DNA of 46,905 nucleotides from Yersinia massiliensis CCUG 53443. GTDB lineage: Bacteria; Pseudomonadota; Gammaproteobacteria; Enterobacterales; Enterobacteriaceae. Position numbers and translations under genes: made by a program. The DNA lies in the NCBI RefSeq assembly GCF_000312485.1, contig NZ_HE997648.1, positions 190,622 through 237,526 on the forward strand, given 5' to 3'. Under the pieces are notes generated by a model. It saw only the letters and a program-made list of their open reading frames with translations, was not told the DNA's origin and did no database searches. Numbering within the stretch: position 1 is the stretch's first letter; each line of letters opens with the position of its first letter. Shown piece by piece: positions 36,268 to 46,905 of the stretch.

Positions 36268-38583
36268 CTAATGGCAGTCATTACCGCTACTTTGGCAACA
36301 ACTGGCCGGCGTGCTGTTTTGTAATCTCATGGTGACTCGGCTGCGTGCGCGGCGTAGGCCAAATATAATCAGTACATTTACCACAATCACTAAGGCAATA
36401 ATGGTCAGGCTTTGTTGTGGATGCTCGCGTATAGTCGCGACCTGATAAAACAGGGTCGCCAGTGAATAAGCCACATTCAGCCCCCAAAGAATCGAGAAGG
36501 TCATCCAGCCACGGCTAGTTTCCCGTGCGATAGCCCCCATAACGGAGACACAGGGCACATACAACAGCACGAATATCAGGTAGCTATAGGCCGCAATACT
36601 CGAGCCGAATTTACTGCTCATCATGCCCATCGAACCTGCGGCCATTTCACCTTCGCCTTTGCTTGCTTCAATTGGATTCGATAGCACACTGAGACTAAAG
36701 GTCTCTTTTAAGCCCTGCCATGTGGTTTCAGCCGCACCAGCCAGCTCACTCAATAAGTTGAAGTTCTCAGCATCAAAGGGTTCATTTTTGATCTGCTCTG
36801 CGGTGTAGAGTGTATTCAGTGTCCCGACCACCACTTCTTTTGCCATGGCACCGGTCACCAATCCGACGGTTGCCTGCCAGTTATCGCTATGAACACCCAT
36901 CGGGGTGAGTAACGGCGTCAAGACCTTGCTGACAGAGGCGAGCGCCGAATCGTTGATGCTATCCACTGCTTTGCCACTGAAAGAAAAGCTATTCAGCCCG
37001 CCGATAAAGATACTGGCGATAACAATGACTTTCCCTGCCCGCAGGACAAAGCCTTTCAGTCGCTGCCACGTTTGTAATAACAAGCTTTTCAGATGAGGTA
37101 CGTGGTAAACCGGCAGTTCCATCACAAAGGGGGAGGCTTCGCCCCGCATTATGGTGTGTTTCAACACCAATCCAGTGAGGATAGCGACGACGATGCCGAG
37201 TAGATAAAGAGAGAAAACGATACTGGCACCGTCTTGACCAAAGAAGGCGGCAGCAAAGACGGCAAAAATCGCCAGCCGCGCCCCACAGGACATAAAAGGC
37301 GCCATCATGATGGTGATTAAGCGTTCACGTTGTGCATCCAGTGTTCGTGCGCCCATGATCGAGGGCACATTGCAGCCGAAGCCGACAATGAGCGGCACGA
37401 AGGATTTACCCGGTAACCCCAGCGCTTGCATTAATCTGTCCATCACAAAAGCAGCGCGGGCCATATAGCCGGAATCCTCCAAGAACGAGAGGAACAGGTA
37501 CATCATGCCAATTTGTGGAACGAGTGGCAGCACGGTGTTAATCCCGCCTCCGACACCTTGGGCAAGGAAGATAGTGAGCCATTGAGGGAAATGCAGGGTA
37601 TAACCGACCCATTGCAGCCCTTGAATAAAGATGGCGGCGGAGCCGATATCAAATATGGGCTGCAACGCACCGCCAATATTGATAGCTAAAACGAACATTA
37701 AATACATCACAAACAGGAAGATAGGCACACCCAACCAGCGATTGAGGATCACTTTATCCAGCGCCAGAGTCAGGCGGTTAGGTTCAGCCTGTTGCGAGTT
37801 CCCGACGATATCACAGATGCGAGCAATGCTTTGGTAGCGAGCATCGGCAATCACCAGTTCTGGATCTTCGTGCTGGCTTTCTCGCAAATGAAGCCGTGCT
37901 TGTTCAACCTGAGAGGGGGCAATGCCTGCGCGGGCCAGACTGTAGATGTCGCCTTCCAGTATTTGCAGGGCCAGCCAGCGGCGTTGCTGAGTGGGCCAAG
38001 ATTCAGGCATCGCCTGTACCAACTTATCCACTTCTGCGAGGAGTGCGGACGGATAGTTAACCAATGCCCTGTAGGTGGCGGGTTGAAGCGTATCGATACC
38101 GGTTTTTAATTCGTTAATACCCTGCCCGCGGGTCGATACCAGCGGAATGACCGGGCAGCCTAGTTGCTGAGATAACGCAGGGATATCAATATCGATATGC
38201 TGGCTTTTGGCGATATCCAGCATATTGAGTGCCACGATGCAGGGGATGCCTAACTCGACCAATTGCAGTGTGAGATAGAGATTACGTTCAAGATTCGCGG
38301 CATCAATCACGTTGATCAGTAGGTCAGCTTCGCCACTCAGAATATAGTGGCAAGCAATTTGCTCATCCAATGAAGTCTGTTCTGAGATGGTGGTCAGAGA
38401 GTAAGTGCCCGGTAAGTCAACCAAAGTGACTTGATGCTGCGCGGTAGTGAAATGCCCCTCTTTGCGCTCAACGGTGACCCCTGCCCAGTTCCCCACGCGC
38501 TGACGAGCGCCGGTTAATTGGTTGAAAAGCGTGGTTTTACCCGCGTTAGGATTGCCGATCAGGCCGATTGTGAGTGCTTTCAT
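36268..38583 (-). CDS. feoB: Ferrous iron permease FeoB
   Basis: Inner-membrane Fe(II) transporter with an N-terminal G-protein domain. The ATG at 38581-38583 (MKALTIGLIGNPNAGKTTLF) gives 771 residues (773 in E. coli); an 18-codon extension into the feoA spacer is rejected. G1 GNPNAGKTT is at about residues 10-18, G3 is DLPG, and G4 is ALNMLD. The membrane part holds two Gate motifs (GFGCNVPSIMGART, then the later FVLLYVPCVSVMGA). A C-terminal Cys-Cys-rich tail (SCCQSSGNDCH) is typical of enterobacterial FeoB. Middle gene of feoABC. Confidence 0.97.
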   Translation of the reverse strand: MKALTIGLIGNPNAGKTTLFNQLTGARQRVGNWAGVTVERKEGHFTTAQHQVTLVDLPGTYSLTTISEQTSLDEQIACHYILSGEADLLINVIDAANLERNLYLTLQLVELGIPCIVALNMLDIAKSQHIDIDIPALSQQLGCPVIPLVSTRGQGINELKTGIDTLQPATYRALVNYPSALLAEVDKLVQAMPESWPTQQRRWLALQILEGDIYSLARAGIAPSQVEQARLHLRESQHEDPELVIADARYQSIARICDIVGNSQQAEPNRLTLALDKVILNRWLGVPIFLFVMYLMFVLAINIGGALQPIFDIGSAAIFIQGLQWVGYTLHFPQWLTIFLAQGVGGGINTVLPLVPQIGMMYLFLSFLEDSGYMARAAFVMDRLMQALGLPGKSFVPLIVGFGCNVPSIMGARTLDAQRERLITIMMAPFMSCGARLAIFAVFAAAFFGQDGASIVFSLYLLGIVVAILTGLVLKHTIMRGEASPFVMELPVYHVPHLKSLLLQTWQRLKGFVLRAGKVIVIASIFIGGLNSFSFSGKAVDSINDSALASVSKVLTPLLTPMGVHSDNWQATVGLVTGAMAKEVVVGTLNTLYTAEQIKNEPFDAENFNLLSELAGAAETTWQGLKETFSLSVLSNPIEASKGEGEMAAGSMGMMSSKFGSSIAAYSYLIFVLLYVPCVSVMGAIARETSRGWMTFSILWGLNVAYSLATLFYQVATIREHPQQSLTIIALVIVVNVLIIFGLRRARSRVTMRLQNSTPASCCQSSGNDCH

Positions 38584-38669
38584 GGTCCAACGTAATATCA
38601 GTAAATGAAGTTGCGGCAAGGCGTTTTCATACGCCACTTGACGGAAAGAATAGGCCGGACACTGGGGAT

Positions 38670-38894
38670 TTAGGGTTGTAGATCCAGCGTTAGCAGGTCT
38701 AAATCTTTCTTACGTACCACCAAATTAACCCGACGGGTTTCTATCTGAATGGGATCGCCTAAAGGCGCAAGGCGAACAACATTAAATGAAGAACCGGGTA
38801 GCATACCCAGCGATAATAGTTTCTGCCGATAAGCTGGACTGATCTCAGGTGAGAAACCCACGATTTTATAGGAACGCTGTGGAATAAGATGCAT
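38670..38894 (-). CDS. feoA: Ferrous iron transport protein A, FeoA
   Basis: A 74-residue SH3-like cytoplasmic protein needed for full FeoB activity. It matches E. coli FeoA (75 residues) nearly throughout: [20 protein letters not shown], then [23 protein letters not shown]. First gene of feoABC; feoB begins 86 bases later. The upstream region holds a Fur-box-like site. Confidence 0.96.
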   Translation of the reverse strand: MHLIPQRSYKIVGFSPEISPAYRQKLLSLGMLPGSSFNVVRLAPLGDPIQIETRRVNLVVRKKDLDLLTLDLQP

Positions 38895-39416
38895 AGGAGC
38901 CTCTTGAATTATCGTTTAATTGGCGTACCAGAGTTCAGAGTAAAGCTCAGAGTAATATTAGTCTAAAAACTAATGGATGAGATAATGATAGTAATAATCA
39001 TTTTCATATTCAACTAAGGCAAAATACTCAAAAGTAAGTATTAGTAACAATTCTATTCTTAGAATGAATGATTCTGATTTTGTGCTTGTTTTACCACCAA
39101 ATTAGCGCGATCGCAAATGAGAATGATGAGTTAAATCAGTTAACTGTATGTTTCTATCACGGCCTGCTTGTTCTGTAAAATACGCATAAGTAACATAATC
39201 GATTCACCATGACTTGAATCAAATAACATTCGTATTTTAATGAGGGCGGTATCTGATGGCGTAATTAATTATAAATTAATGGTAATTTTTAATTAATTTA
39301 TAACTTTGTTAAATCGATTGTTAAAGTCAACTCCTTCCTATCACGCATCATATTTTTAATATCACCCTAAAACGGATTTGTTATTTTTTGTGTCTGCGAC
39401 ACCAGCGGTGTTTAGA
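38895..39416. other. Long AT-rich spacer upstream of feoA
   Basis: No gene is seen. A Fur-like site lies at 38981-39005, and GAGAATGAT (39119-39127) resembles a further Fur half-box. The part 39261-39308 is almost pure A/T with an imperfect inverted repeat (TTAATTATAAATTAA against TTAATTAATTTATAA). A clean FNR site (TTGAT-N4-ATCAA) was not found, although feo is FNR-controlled in E. coli. Confidence 0.6.
38981..39005 (-). promoter_or_regulatory. Candidate Fur box upstream of feoA
   Basis: GATAATGATAGTAATAATCA followed by TTTTC contains the inverted pair AATGAT (38984-38989) and ATCATT (38997-39002). It reads as an imperfect run of GATAAT-like hexamers of the Fur consensus, with a wider centre than the 19-base standard. 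It is 87 bases upstream of the feoA start, consistent with iron repression known for feo. Confidence 0.65.
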
Positions 39417-39462
39417 GATAAAAAACTCCCCAATATCAGATGGACATCTAATATTGGGGAGT
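39417..39462 (-). terminator. Terminator of tex
   Basis: A 12-bp stem (ACTCCCCAATAT 39425-39436, ATATTGGGGAGT 39451-39462) with a partly paired top is followed, read on the minus strand, by TTTTTTATC. It lies about 45 bases beyond the tex stop codon. Confidence 0.93.
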
Positions 39463-39507
39463 GAGTCAGTTATTTCGATAACCGGTTAATCATCCCGACA
39501 TTAACCA

Positions 39508-41868
39508 CTAGCGCTTTTTAAATGCGGCTGCCAGAGCGTCACTCATGGCGCTGTTGCCATTTGAGCTACTCTCGGCGCGGCCTTTTGCTGGCGGGCGATG
39601 ATTTGACTCATTATTACCGCGCGGCCGGTTTGCGCCACGGTTGTCATTTTGAGTGGTGGTGCGGTTCTCACCACCACGACGTGAACCACTTTCACCCGGC
39701 TGCTCATCAAGGCGCATGGTCAGCGCAATACGCTTACGCTGTAAATCAACTTCCATGACTTTCACTTTGACGATGTCACCGGCTTTCACCACTTTATGCG
39801 GATCATCGACAAACTTATCTGCCAGAGACGAGATATGGACTAAGCCGTCCTGATGTACGCCGATATCGACAAAGGCACCAAAGTTGGTCACGTTAGTGAC
39901 GGAACCTTCGAGGATCATACCCAGCGTCAGATCTTCCATCGTTTCAACGCCTTCGGCAAAGGTCGCCGTTTTAAACTCAGGACGTGGATCTCGGCCAGGT
40001 TTTTCCAATTCGCGCAGAATATCGGTGACGGTTGGCACACCAAAACGTTCGGTTGTGAAATCGCGAGCGTTAAGGTTACGCAGTGCTGGCGAGTTACCCA
40101 TTAAATCCTGCAACGCTTGCTCGGTCGCAGCCAAAATGCGCTCGACCACGGGATAAGCTTCAGGATGCACGGTTGAGGCATCCAGCGGGTTATCGCCATG
40201 ATTGATACGTAAAAAGCCCGCGCACTGCTCAAAGGCTTTTGGCCCCAAGCGGCTGACTTTCAGTAATTGCTCGCGGTTATGGAAGCGGCCATTCTCATCA
40301 CGCCAGTTCACGATGTTTTGCGCCATCATGCGGGTCAAACCGGCGACGCGAGTCAGTAATGGCACGGATGCGGTATTTAAATCCACACCGACGGCGTTCA
40401 CACAGTCCTCGACGACGACATCCAGTTTTTTCGCCAGTTGGCTTTGGCTGACATCGTGCTGGTACTGACCGACCCCAATGGATTTCGGATCAATTTTGAC
40501 CAGCTCTGCCAATGGATCTTGTAGGCGACGGGCAATCGAGACCGCGCCACGGATTGAAACATCTAAGTCTGGGAATTCCAACGCCGCCAGTTCAGATGCG
40601 GAGTAAACCGATGCTCCTGCTTCACTGACGATCACTTTTTGTGCGATGACGGCCGGATACTGCTGTTGCAGCTCAGTGAAGAAACGCTCGGTTTCCCGTG
40701 ATGCGGTGCCGTTACCGATAGCCACTAATTCCACCTGATGCTTGATGCACAGGGCGGCGACGGCAGCAGCGGCTTTGGCGGCTTGCCCAGTGTGAGGATA
40801 GATGGTGTCATAAGCGACCAGTTTGCCGGTCGCATCTACCACGGCCACTTTCACGCCGGTACGTAGCCCAGGATCAAGGCCCATTGTCGCGCGCATACCC
40901 GCAGGCGCTGCCATCAGCAAATCTTGCATATTACGGGCAAATACATTGATGGCTTCGTCTTCGGCCCGCTCGCGCAGGGTACTCATTAGCTCGGTTTCCA
41001 GATGCATCAGCACCTTGATACGCCAAGTCCAGTTAATCACGGCTTTACGCCAAGCATCGGCTGGGGCGTTATTTAACCGCAAATCCAGATGATTGATGAT
41101 GATTTGTTCGCCCTGACTCTCGCGAGGGGGTTCATCAAATTGAGGATCAGGGTTGAGCGCGAGTTGCAACACGCCTTCATTGCGGCCACGGAACATCGCC
41201 AATGCACGGTGAGAAGGGACTTGAGCGATAGGCTCGTGGTGATCAAAGTAATCACGGAATTTAGCGCCTTCCTGCTCTTTGCCTTCCACCACTTTTGCCA
41301 CTAGATGTGCTTGTTTCCACAAATATTGGCGCACTTTTGCCAGCAAGGTCGCATCTTCGGCAAAGCGTTCCATCAAGATGTAACGTGCGCCATCCAGTGC
41401 AGCTTTGGTGTCTGCAACACCTTTCTCAGCGTCAATATAAGCCAGCGCAACCTGTTCAGGGTCTTGCTGCGGGTCTTGCCATAAGCTGTCCGCCAATGGC
41501 TCCAGACCGGCTTCAATCGCAATTTGCCCACGGGTGCGGCGCTTTGGCTTATAAGGAAGATAAAGGTCTTCCAGCTCAGTCTTACTCATTGTGCCGTTGA
41601 TGGCACCCGCAAGTTGATCAGTGAGTTTGCCCTGATCCTCGATGGATTTAAGAATGGTTTGGCGGCGGTCTTCGAGTTCACGCAGATAACCCAAACGGCT
41701 TTCCAACTGGCGCAATTGGGTATCATCCAACCCGCCGGTAACTTCCTTACGGTACCGCGCAATAAATGGCACGGTATTACCTTCATCTAGCAGGCTAATC
41801 GCGGAACTGACTTGCTCCGGTCGGGCCTGAATTTCGCTTGCAATAATGCGGCTCAGTTGTTCATTCAT
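39508..41868 (-). CDS. tex: Transcription accessory protein Tex (YhgF)
   Basis: Nucleic-acid-binding protein of 786 residues (773 in E. coli YhgF), a Spt6 relative that affects transcription and, in some pathogens, toxin expression. Tex_N helical domain (about 1-190), a YqgF/RNase H-like domain with [17 protein letters not shown] (about 325-450), helix-hairpin-helix region ([19 protein letters not shown]), and an S1 RNA-binding domain (about 650-720, [21 protein letters not shown]). The tail (about 725-786) is low-complexity, rich in Arg, Gly and Asn. Divergent from greB. Confidence 0.95.
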   Translation of the reverse strand: MNEQLSRIIASEIQARPEQVSSAISLLDEGNTVPFIARYRKEVTGGLDDTQLRQLESRLGYLRELEDRRQTILKSIEDQGKLTDQLAGAINGTMSKTELEDLYLPYKPKRRTRGQIAIEAGLEPLADSLWQDPQQDPEQVALAYIDAEKGVADTKAALDGARYILMERFAEDATLLAKVRQYLWKQAHLVAKVVEGKEQEGAKFRDYFDHHEPIAQVPSHRALAMFRGRNEGVLQLALNPDPQFDEPPRESQGEQIIINHLDLRLNNAPADAWRKAVINWTWRIKVLMHLETELMSTLRERAEDEAINVFARNMQDLLMAAPAGMRATMGLDPGLRTGVKVAVVDATGKLVAYDTIYPHTGQAAKAAAAVAALCIKHQVELVAIGNGTASRETERFFTELQQQYPAVIAQKVIVSEAGASVYSASELAALEFPDLDVSIRGAVSIARRLQDPLAELVKIDPKSIGVGQYQHDVSQSQLAKKLDVVVEDCVNAVGVDLNTASVPLLTRVAGLTRMMAQNIVNWRDENGRFHNREQLLKVSRLGPKAFEQCAGFLRINHGDNPLDASTVHPEAYPVVERILAATEQALQDLMGNSPALRNLNARDFTTERFGVPTVTDILRELEKPGRDPRPEFKTATFAEGVETMEDLTLGMILEGSVTNVTNFGAFVDIGVHQDGLVHISSLADKFVDDPHKVVKAGDIVKVKVMEVDLQRKRIALTMRLDEQPGESGSRRGGENRTTTQNDNRGANRPRGNNESNHRPPAKGRAESSSNGNSAMSDALAAAFKKR

Positions 41869-42041
41869 AAGTCTGATATCAGTTCAGTAGTGAATAGGGG
41901 AAATGGCAGAGGATAGTTATACGGATTGCCCAGATAAAATGCCAGTCGAGTGGTCATCGAGCTTGAGCTAACGTGAACTTATCGGTAGAAACTTAGGGTA
42001 TAGTAATGGTCTCTGTGCCAAAGGGATAATTGGATAATTTT

Positions 42042-42539
42042 ATGGCTAAAAGTAACTATATTACCCGTGAAGGCTGGCAAGCGCTGGATCGTGAGCTGCA
42101 TTATCTGTGGCGAGAAGAGCGGCCAGTGGTCACACAAGCGGTATCAGAAGCCGCTGCCATGGGTGACCGTTCGGAAAATGCCGAATATATCTATGGTAAA
42201 AAGCGGCTGCGTGAAATTGATCGCCGAGTGCGCTTTTTGACGAAGCGCCTTGAGGTGCTGAAAGTGGTCGACCCCGATCCTCGTCAAGAAGGTAAAGTCT
42301 TTTTTGGTGCGTGGGTGCGGGTAGAGAACGAAGCTGAAGAACAGCGTATCTTCCGTTTGGTTGGGCCGGATGAGTTCGATCCCGCCAAAAAATGGATTTC
42401 TATCGATTCGCCCGTTGCGCGCGCATTGATTGGTAAACAGGTGGATGATGAGGTCACCGTTCAAACACCAAATGGTGAGGCGACTTATTGGATTTTAGAG
42501 ATTCGCTATCGCCCATTCGACGAAAGTGTTGATAATTAG
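42042..42539 (+). CDS. greB: Transcript cleavage factor GreB
   Basis: Rescues backtracked RNA polymerase by stimulating cleavage of the transcript 3' end. The ATG at 42042 (MAKSNYITREGWQALDREL) gives 165 residues; a TTG four codons earlier is less likely. An N-terminal coiled-coil carries the tip motif GDRSENAEY, whose Asp and Glu chelate the catalytic magnesium. KKRLREIDRRVRFLTKRLE and the C-terminal FKBP-like domain (KVFFGAWV, ISIDSPVARALIGK) follow. The YLWREERP sequence separates it from GreA. Confidence 0.96.
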   Translation: MAKSNYITREGWQALDRELHYLWREERPVVTQAVSEAAAMGDRSENAEYIYGKKRLREIDRRVRFLTKRLEVLKVVDPDPRQEGKVFFGAWVRVENEAEEQRIFRLVGPDEFDPAKKWISIDSPVARALIGKQVDDEVTVQTPNGEATYWILEIRYRPFDESVDN

Positions 42540-42554
42540 GCACAACAATAAGCT

Positions 42555-42583
42555 TTGTAACAATTTCGACTAGAATGTATACC
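42555..42583 (+). promoter_or_regulatory. Candidate ompR promoter upstream of the ERIC copy
   Basis: TTGTAA (42555-42560), a 17-base spacer and TATACC (42578-42583) form a plausible sigma-70 promoter with a start near 42590. If used, the ERIC at 42605-42728 would be transcribed as part of the ompR leader. Other promoters between the ERIC and ompR cannot be excluded. Confidence 0.4.
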
Positions 42584-42604
42584 ATAAATCGCTGTCTGTA
42601 ATAC

Positions 42605-42728
42605 ACGTCATACTTCAAGCTGCATAGGCGTTGGCTGCCTCCGTTCATGCCAGTCATCTGCCGATGCAAGCTCCCGTGAATTCGCTCAGTTGCCGCCTTT
42701 TTGCAACGCGAATGATTGAGGGTATGAA
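42605..42728. repeat. Complete ERIC element between greB and ompR
   Basis: Ends TCATACTTCAAGCTGCA and TGCAACGCGAATGATTGAGG...TATGA are imperfect inverted repeats. The interior holds GTTGGCTGCCTCCGTTCATG, GCAAGCTCCCGTGAATTCGC and CAGTTGCCGCCTTTTTGCAA, the expected order of ERIC blocks. It lies 57 bases before the ompR start. Confidence 0.9.
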
Positions 42729-42784
42729 GTCAGTATTTCTAACAATGTACAGATTCGGGCAATACGGCCTTTGGGAGTAATAAA

Positions 42785-44853
<2,069 letters not shown>

Positions 44854-44916
44854 ACTTTCGCTTATTTTGATGTGTTAGTTCTTTATTGGCCAACCTAAAC
44901 GCCAGCGATCATCTCA

Positions 44917-44957
44917 AAAAAATAAGGGCCGAAATATGATTCCGGCCCTTATTTTCT
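44917..44957. terminator. Bidirectional terminator between envZ and the DUF1120 gene
   Basis: AATAAGGGCCG (44921-44931) pairs with CGGCCCTTATT (44943-44953). An A run precedes the stem and a T-rich stretch follows it, so it can end both envZ and the convergent gene at 45017. A very similar hairpin lies after the second DUF1120 gene. Confidence 0.9.
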
Positions 44958-45016
44958 ATTAGTCTGACTTTATGCCATTCATCTGACGTCACGCTGTTAA
45001 TCTAGCGTTGTACTCA

Positions 45017-45664
45017 TTAGATGCCGAAAGCAAACTGCATGGTAATTGAACCATCAATATTTGCATTTTCAGTGACAGGGCCACCCATTGTCGTTGTACC
45101 CGCGAGTGTTGGGCTAACAACCATATCAGCAGTGAAAAGTTTACCGGCTTTTTGCGTGGTGGTCGTTTCAGCCCAACCAAACATATAACCTTGTTGGAAA
45201 TTAGCTGAACTCACGGTAGTAAATGCGCCTGCAGAGCCGTTCTTATAGAAAACAAGACTCGAGAGCCCATCAACTTTTGCGTTTTTCATTTCTACAGTAT
45301 AGAAACCAATTTTTCCTGTGTTGTTGATGTTGCCCAAGCCAAAATACAATGCACTAGAGGCATCACTTCTGCTATCGCGACGATTATCTGTTGGCGTCAA
45401 ATTTAAATATGTTTCGGCGTCACAGGTGGCTACCCAGCTTTTTGTCATTGGTGTCAGGGTGGTAACTGCTGTGCCAGATTTAACTTGGGACGCTGAAATT
45501 TTTCCCAAATCATAAACACCTGCATCAGGGGAAATGACAGTACAGGTTGGTACACTTAGCTTTCCTTTGACCTTTAACTCAGCCGTTGGCGGCGCAGCAT
45601 GAGCCGCTGTCATGCCTAAAACCAAAGAAGCTAAAACCGTCAGACCAATCAATTGCGTTTTCAT
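45017..45664 (-). CDS. Exported DUF1120 fimbrial-like protein, copy 1
   Basis: A 215-residue protein with a classical signal peptide (MKTQLIGLTVLASLVLGMTA, cleaved after AHA). The mature part belongs to the DUF1120 group (GltF-like in E. coli), whose beta-rich fold recalls fimbrial subunits. Two cysteines (about 41 and 82, in PTCTV and ATCDA) probably form a disulfide. The C-terminus ends in QFAFGI, an alternating hydrophobic strand. The ATG at 45664 starts the signal peptide; one seven codons upstream is also open. The function is unknown. Tandem paralogue of the next gene, 541 bases apart. Confidence 0.85.
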   Translation of the reverse strand: MKTQLIGLTVLASLVLGMTAAHAAPPTAELKVKGKLSVPTCTVISPDAGVYDLGKISASQVKSGTAVTTLTPMTKSWVATCDAETYLNLTPTDNRRDSRSDASSALYFGLGNINNTGKIGFYTVEMKNAKVDGLSSLVFYKNGSAGAFTTVSSANFQQGYMFGWAETTTTQKAGKLFTADMVVSPTLAGTTTMGGPVTENANIDGSITMQFAFGI

Positions 45665-46090
45665 GTGTAAGAAATCCAAAATCAAAATGTAGGGTGAAGT
45701 GATGGTTCGCCTGTCAGCATGTCGATGTAAACTCTATGTTGAGTTTCACTGAAACATGATCCAGATCGGATTATTTCATTGGGGTGATTAAACCGTAATC
45801 AGGCATGAACGTATATCGGAATGGAAGTGGACTTGATGTAAGAATATTCCTACGAAATTTTTATCTTATTAAATCCATTATTATCAATGTGTTAATTGTG
45901 AATTTAATGCTTAGAAATTATCTTTTTTGATGAATCCGAGTGACGAAAAAAGCGGGAGGTGGATATCAGTTTGCCCTACCTCCATCGCGAATCAGCTATC
46001 CTCGATATTAGGGCGGAAATTCACGCCTATCAGCATTGGTGGGGGCTCTTTTATTTGTGTAAACAGAATGGTGTTATCAATAAAACCAAA

Positions 46091-46130
46091 ACAAAAAATA
46101 AGGGTCGAAATAATATTCCGACCCTTATTG
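46091..46130 (-). terminator. Terminator of DUF1120 copy 2
   Basis: AATAAGGGTCG (46097-46107) pairs with CGACCCTTATT (46119-46129). On the minus strand the stem is followed by TTTTTTGTTTTGG. Closely similar to the terminator at 44917-44957, so the duplicated unit probably included it. Confidence 0.88.
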
Positions 46131-46190
46131 ACTATTAATATATATTCACGATTAACGCGTATTCACTATTAATATATATCCACTATTAAT
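46131..46190. repeat. Short AT-rich direct repeats
   Basis: ACTATTAATATATATTCAC (46131-46149) recurs as ACTATTAATATATATCCAC (46165-46183) and in part as CACTATTAAT (46181-46190). They sit between the copy 2 stop codon and its terminator. Confidence 0.7.
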
Positions 46191-46205
46191 TTATCTTCGC
46201 GGTAA

Positions 46206-46844
46206 TTAGATACCGAAAGCGAAGTTCATGGTCATTGAACCGTCAAGCTCTGCATCGTCCGTGATTGGACCGCCCATCGTGGTGGTGCCAGCCAAAATTG
46301 GGCTCACTGTGATATCAGCCACAAACACTTTACCGGTGCTCTGGGTGTTAGCCGCAGATGACCAACCTGTGCGTAAGCCTGTGGTCAAGCTAGCGGTTGT
46401 TGCTGCTGCAAACGTTGATGATGCAGAAGAGAACAAGTTAGACGCTTTGCCGTCTACAGTGCCGTTCTTAATCAACGCAGTGTAGTAACCGATTTTGCCG
46501 GTAGTGTTCACGTTACCCAGACCGAAGTTAGTGGTGGCAACGGCACTGGCAGATGCAGCGCGGTTATCGACTGGTGTGAAGTTCAGATAAGTATCAGCAT
46601 CACAGGTCACCGTCCAAGTTTTCGTCATTGGTGTCAGCGCAGTCGTGGCCGTCCCTGATTTCACTAAAGATGAAGACAATTTACCGAAATCATAAACACC
46701 TTCATCTGGAGAAGCGACGGTGCAGCTTGGAACAGTCAGTGTACCGATAACTTTCAACTCAGCTGTCGGAGGAGCGGCATGTGCTGCAGTCATACCCAAA
46801 ACCAGAGAAGATAAAACAGTCAGACCAATCAGTTGCTTTTTCAT
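46206..46844 (-). CDS. Exported DUF1120 fimbrial-like protein, copy 2
   Basis: A 212-residue paralogue of copy 1. The signal peptide differs in two residues (MKKQLIGLTVLSSLVLGMTA), and the first 80 mature residues and the last 45 are very similar, including AGTTTMGGP and the FAFGI end. The central part (about residues 95-165) is clearly diverged. Cysteines at about 41 and 82 are kept. Start chosen at the signal peptide ATG (46844). Probably secreted to the periplasm or surface; function unknown. Confidence 0.85.
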   Translation of the reverse strand: MKKQLIGLTVLSSLVLGMTAAHAAPPTAELKVIGTLTVPSCTVASPDEGVYDFGKLSSSLVKSGTATTALTPMTKTWTVTCDADTYLNFTPVDNRAASASAVATTNFGLGNVNTTGKIGYYTALIKNGTVDGKASNLFSSASSTFAAATTASLTTGLRTGWSSAANTQSTGKVFVADITVSPILAGTTTMGGPITDDAELDGSMTMNFAFGI

Positions 46845-46905
46845 GTGTAAGATATCCAAACTTAAAATGTAGGGTAAATGAAGATTTGTCTGTCAGCATG
46901 TGGAT

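Larger units (their letters stand above)
45665..46205. other. Spacer between the two DUF1120 genes
   Basis: AT-rich, with no gene I can support. Near the copy 1 start, the leader (GTGTAAGAAATCC, ATGTAGGGT, CTGTCAGCATGT at 45665-45722) is repeated upstream of copy 2 (46845-46905). The terminator of copy 2 lies at 46091-46130, and short AT-rich repeats follow to 46190. Confidence 0.6.

Noticed and set aside
45927-46172. Plus-strand frame of 81 codons between the DUF1120 genes
   Set aside because: It crosses the copy 2 terminator and AT-rich repeats, lacks a clear ribosome site and resembles nothing known.

Overview
The window looks like a chromosomal segment of a Yersinia species, a gamma-proteobacterium of the Enterobacterales. 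The evidence is the gene order (yhhY-ryhB-yhhW-gntR, asd, glgBXCAP, glp, malT-malPQ, nfuA-gntX-bioH, feo, tex-greB-ompR-envZ), proteins that read as close relatives of their E. coli counterparts, and several ERIC-type and other palindromic repeats of the kind common in yersiniae. The species cannot be fixed from the sequence alone. Almost every gene is a recognisable housekeeping or carbon-metabolism gene. One long AT-rich gene and a few intergenic stretches stand out.

Layout. 1-5.1 kb: ERIC remnants, the acetyltransferase yhhY, the Fur-controlled small RNA RyhB, the pirin yhhW, and the gluconate genes gntR, gntT and gntK, with a palindromic GntR-type operator and a CRP site between gntT and gntK. 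5.1-9.1 kb: a palindromic repeat, yhgN, asd, and a BtsS-type pyruvate sensor kinase with no response regulator beside it. 9.6-19.2 kb: the complete glycogen operon glgBXCAP, closed by a strong terminator. 19.2-23.7 kb: glpD, then an 856-base non-coding stretch with a hexanucleotide tandem repeat and many hairpins, then glpR, glpG and glpE, all on the minus strand. 23.8-25.1 kb: an AT-rich gene for a 435-residue protein whose N-terminus resembles the translocation module of Salmonella SPI-2-type effectors. 25.2-32.7 kb: the maltose regulator malT and the divergent malPQ operon. 33-35.7 kb: nfuA, gntX (whose start codon lies in an ERIC copy), bioH and a small BhsA-like exported protein. 35.9-38.9 kb: the ferrous-iron uptake genes feoABC. 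39.5-44.9 kb: tex, greB, ompR and envZ, with an ERIC copy between greB and ompR. 45-46.9 kb: two tandem genes for exported DUF1120 proteins.

How the genes work together. GlgC, GlgA and GlgB build glycogen, while GlgX and GlgP degrade it. MalP and MalQ process maltodextrins, some released by GlgX. GntT and GntK bring gluconate in and phosphorylate it. GlpD feeds glycerol-3-phosphate into glycolysis under GlpR control. Iron is a second theme: RyhB and feo both carry Fur-box-like sites, and NfuA serves Fe-S cluster repair. OmpR/EnvZ handles osmotic and acid signals.

Most worth checking: the possible type III effector at 23835-25142; the hairpin-rich glpD-glpR spacer, whose loops repeatedly show GGA as in CsrA-binding RNAs; the ERIC-derived start of gntX; a shared palindromic element at three separate convergent gene junctions; and two substitutions in the expected activator pocket of GlgC. 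Function calls rest on recalled family sequences and visible motifs, as no database search was run.
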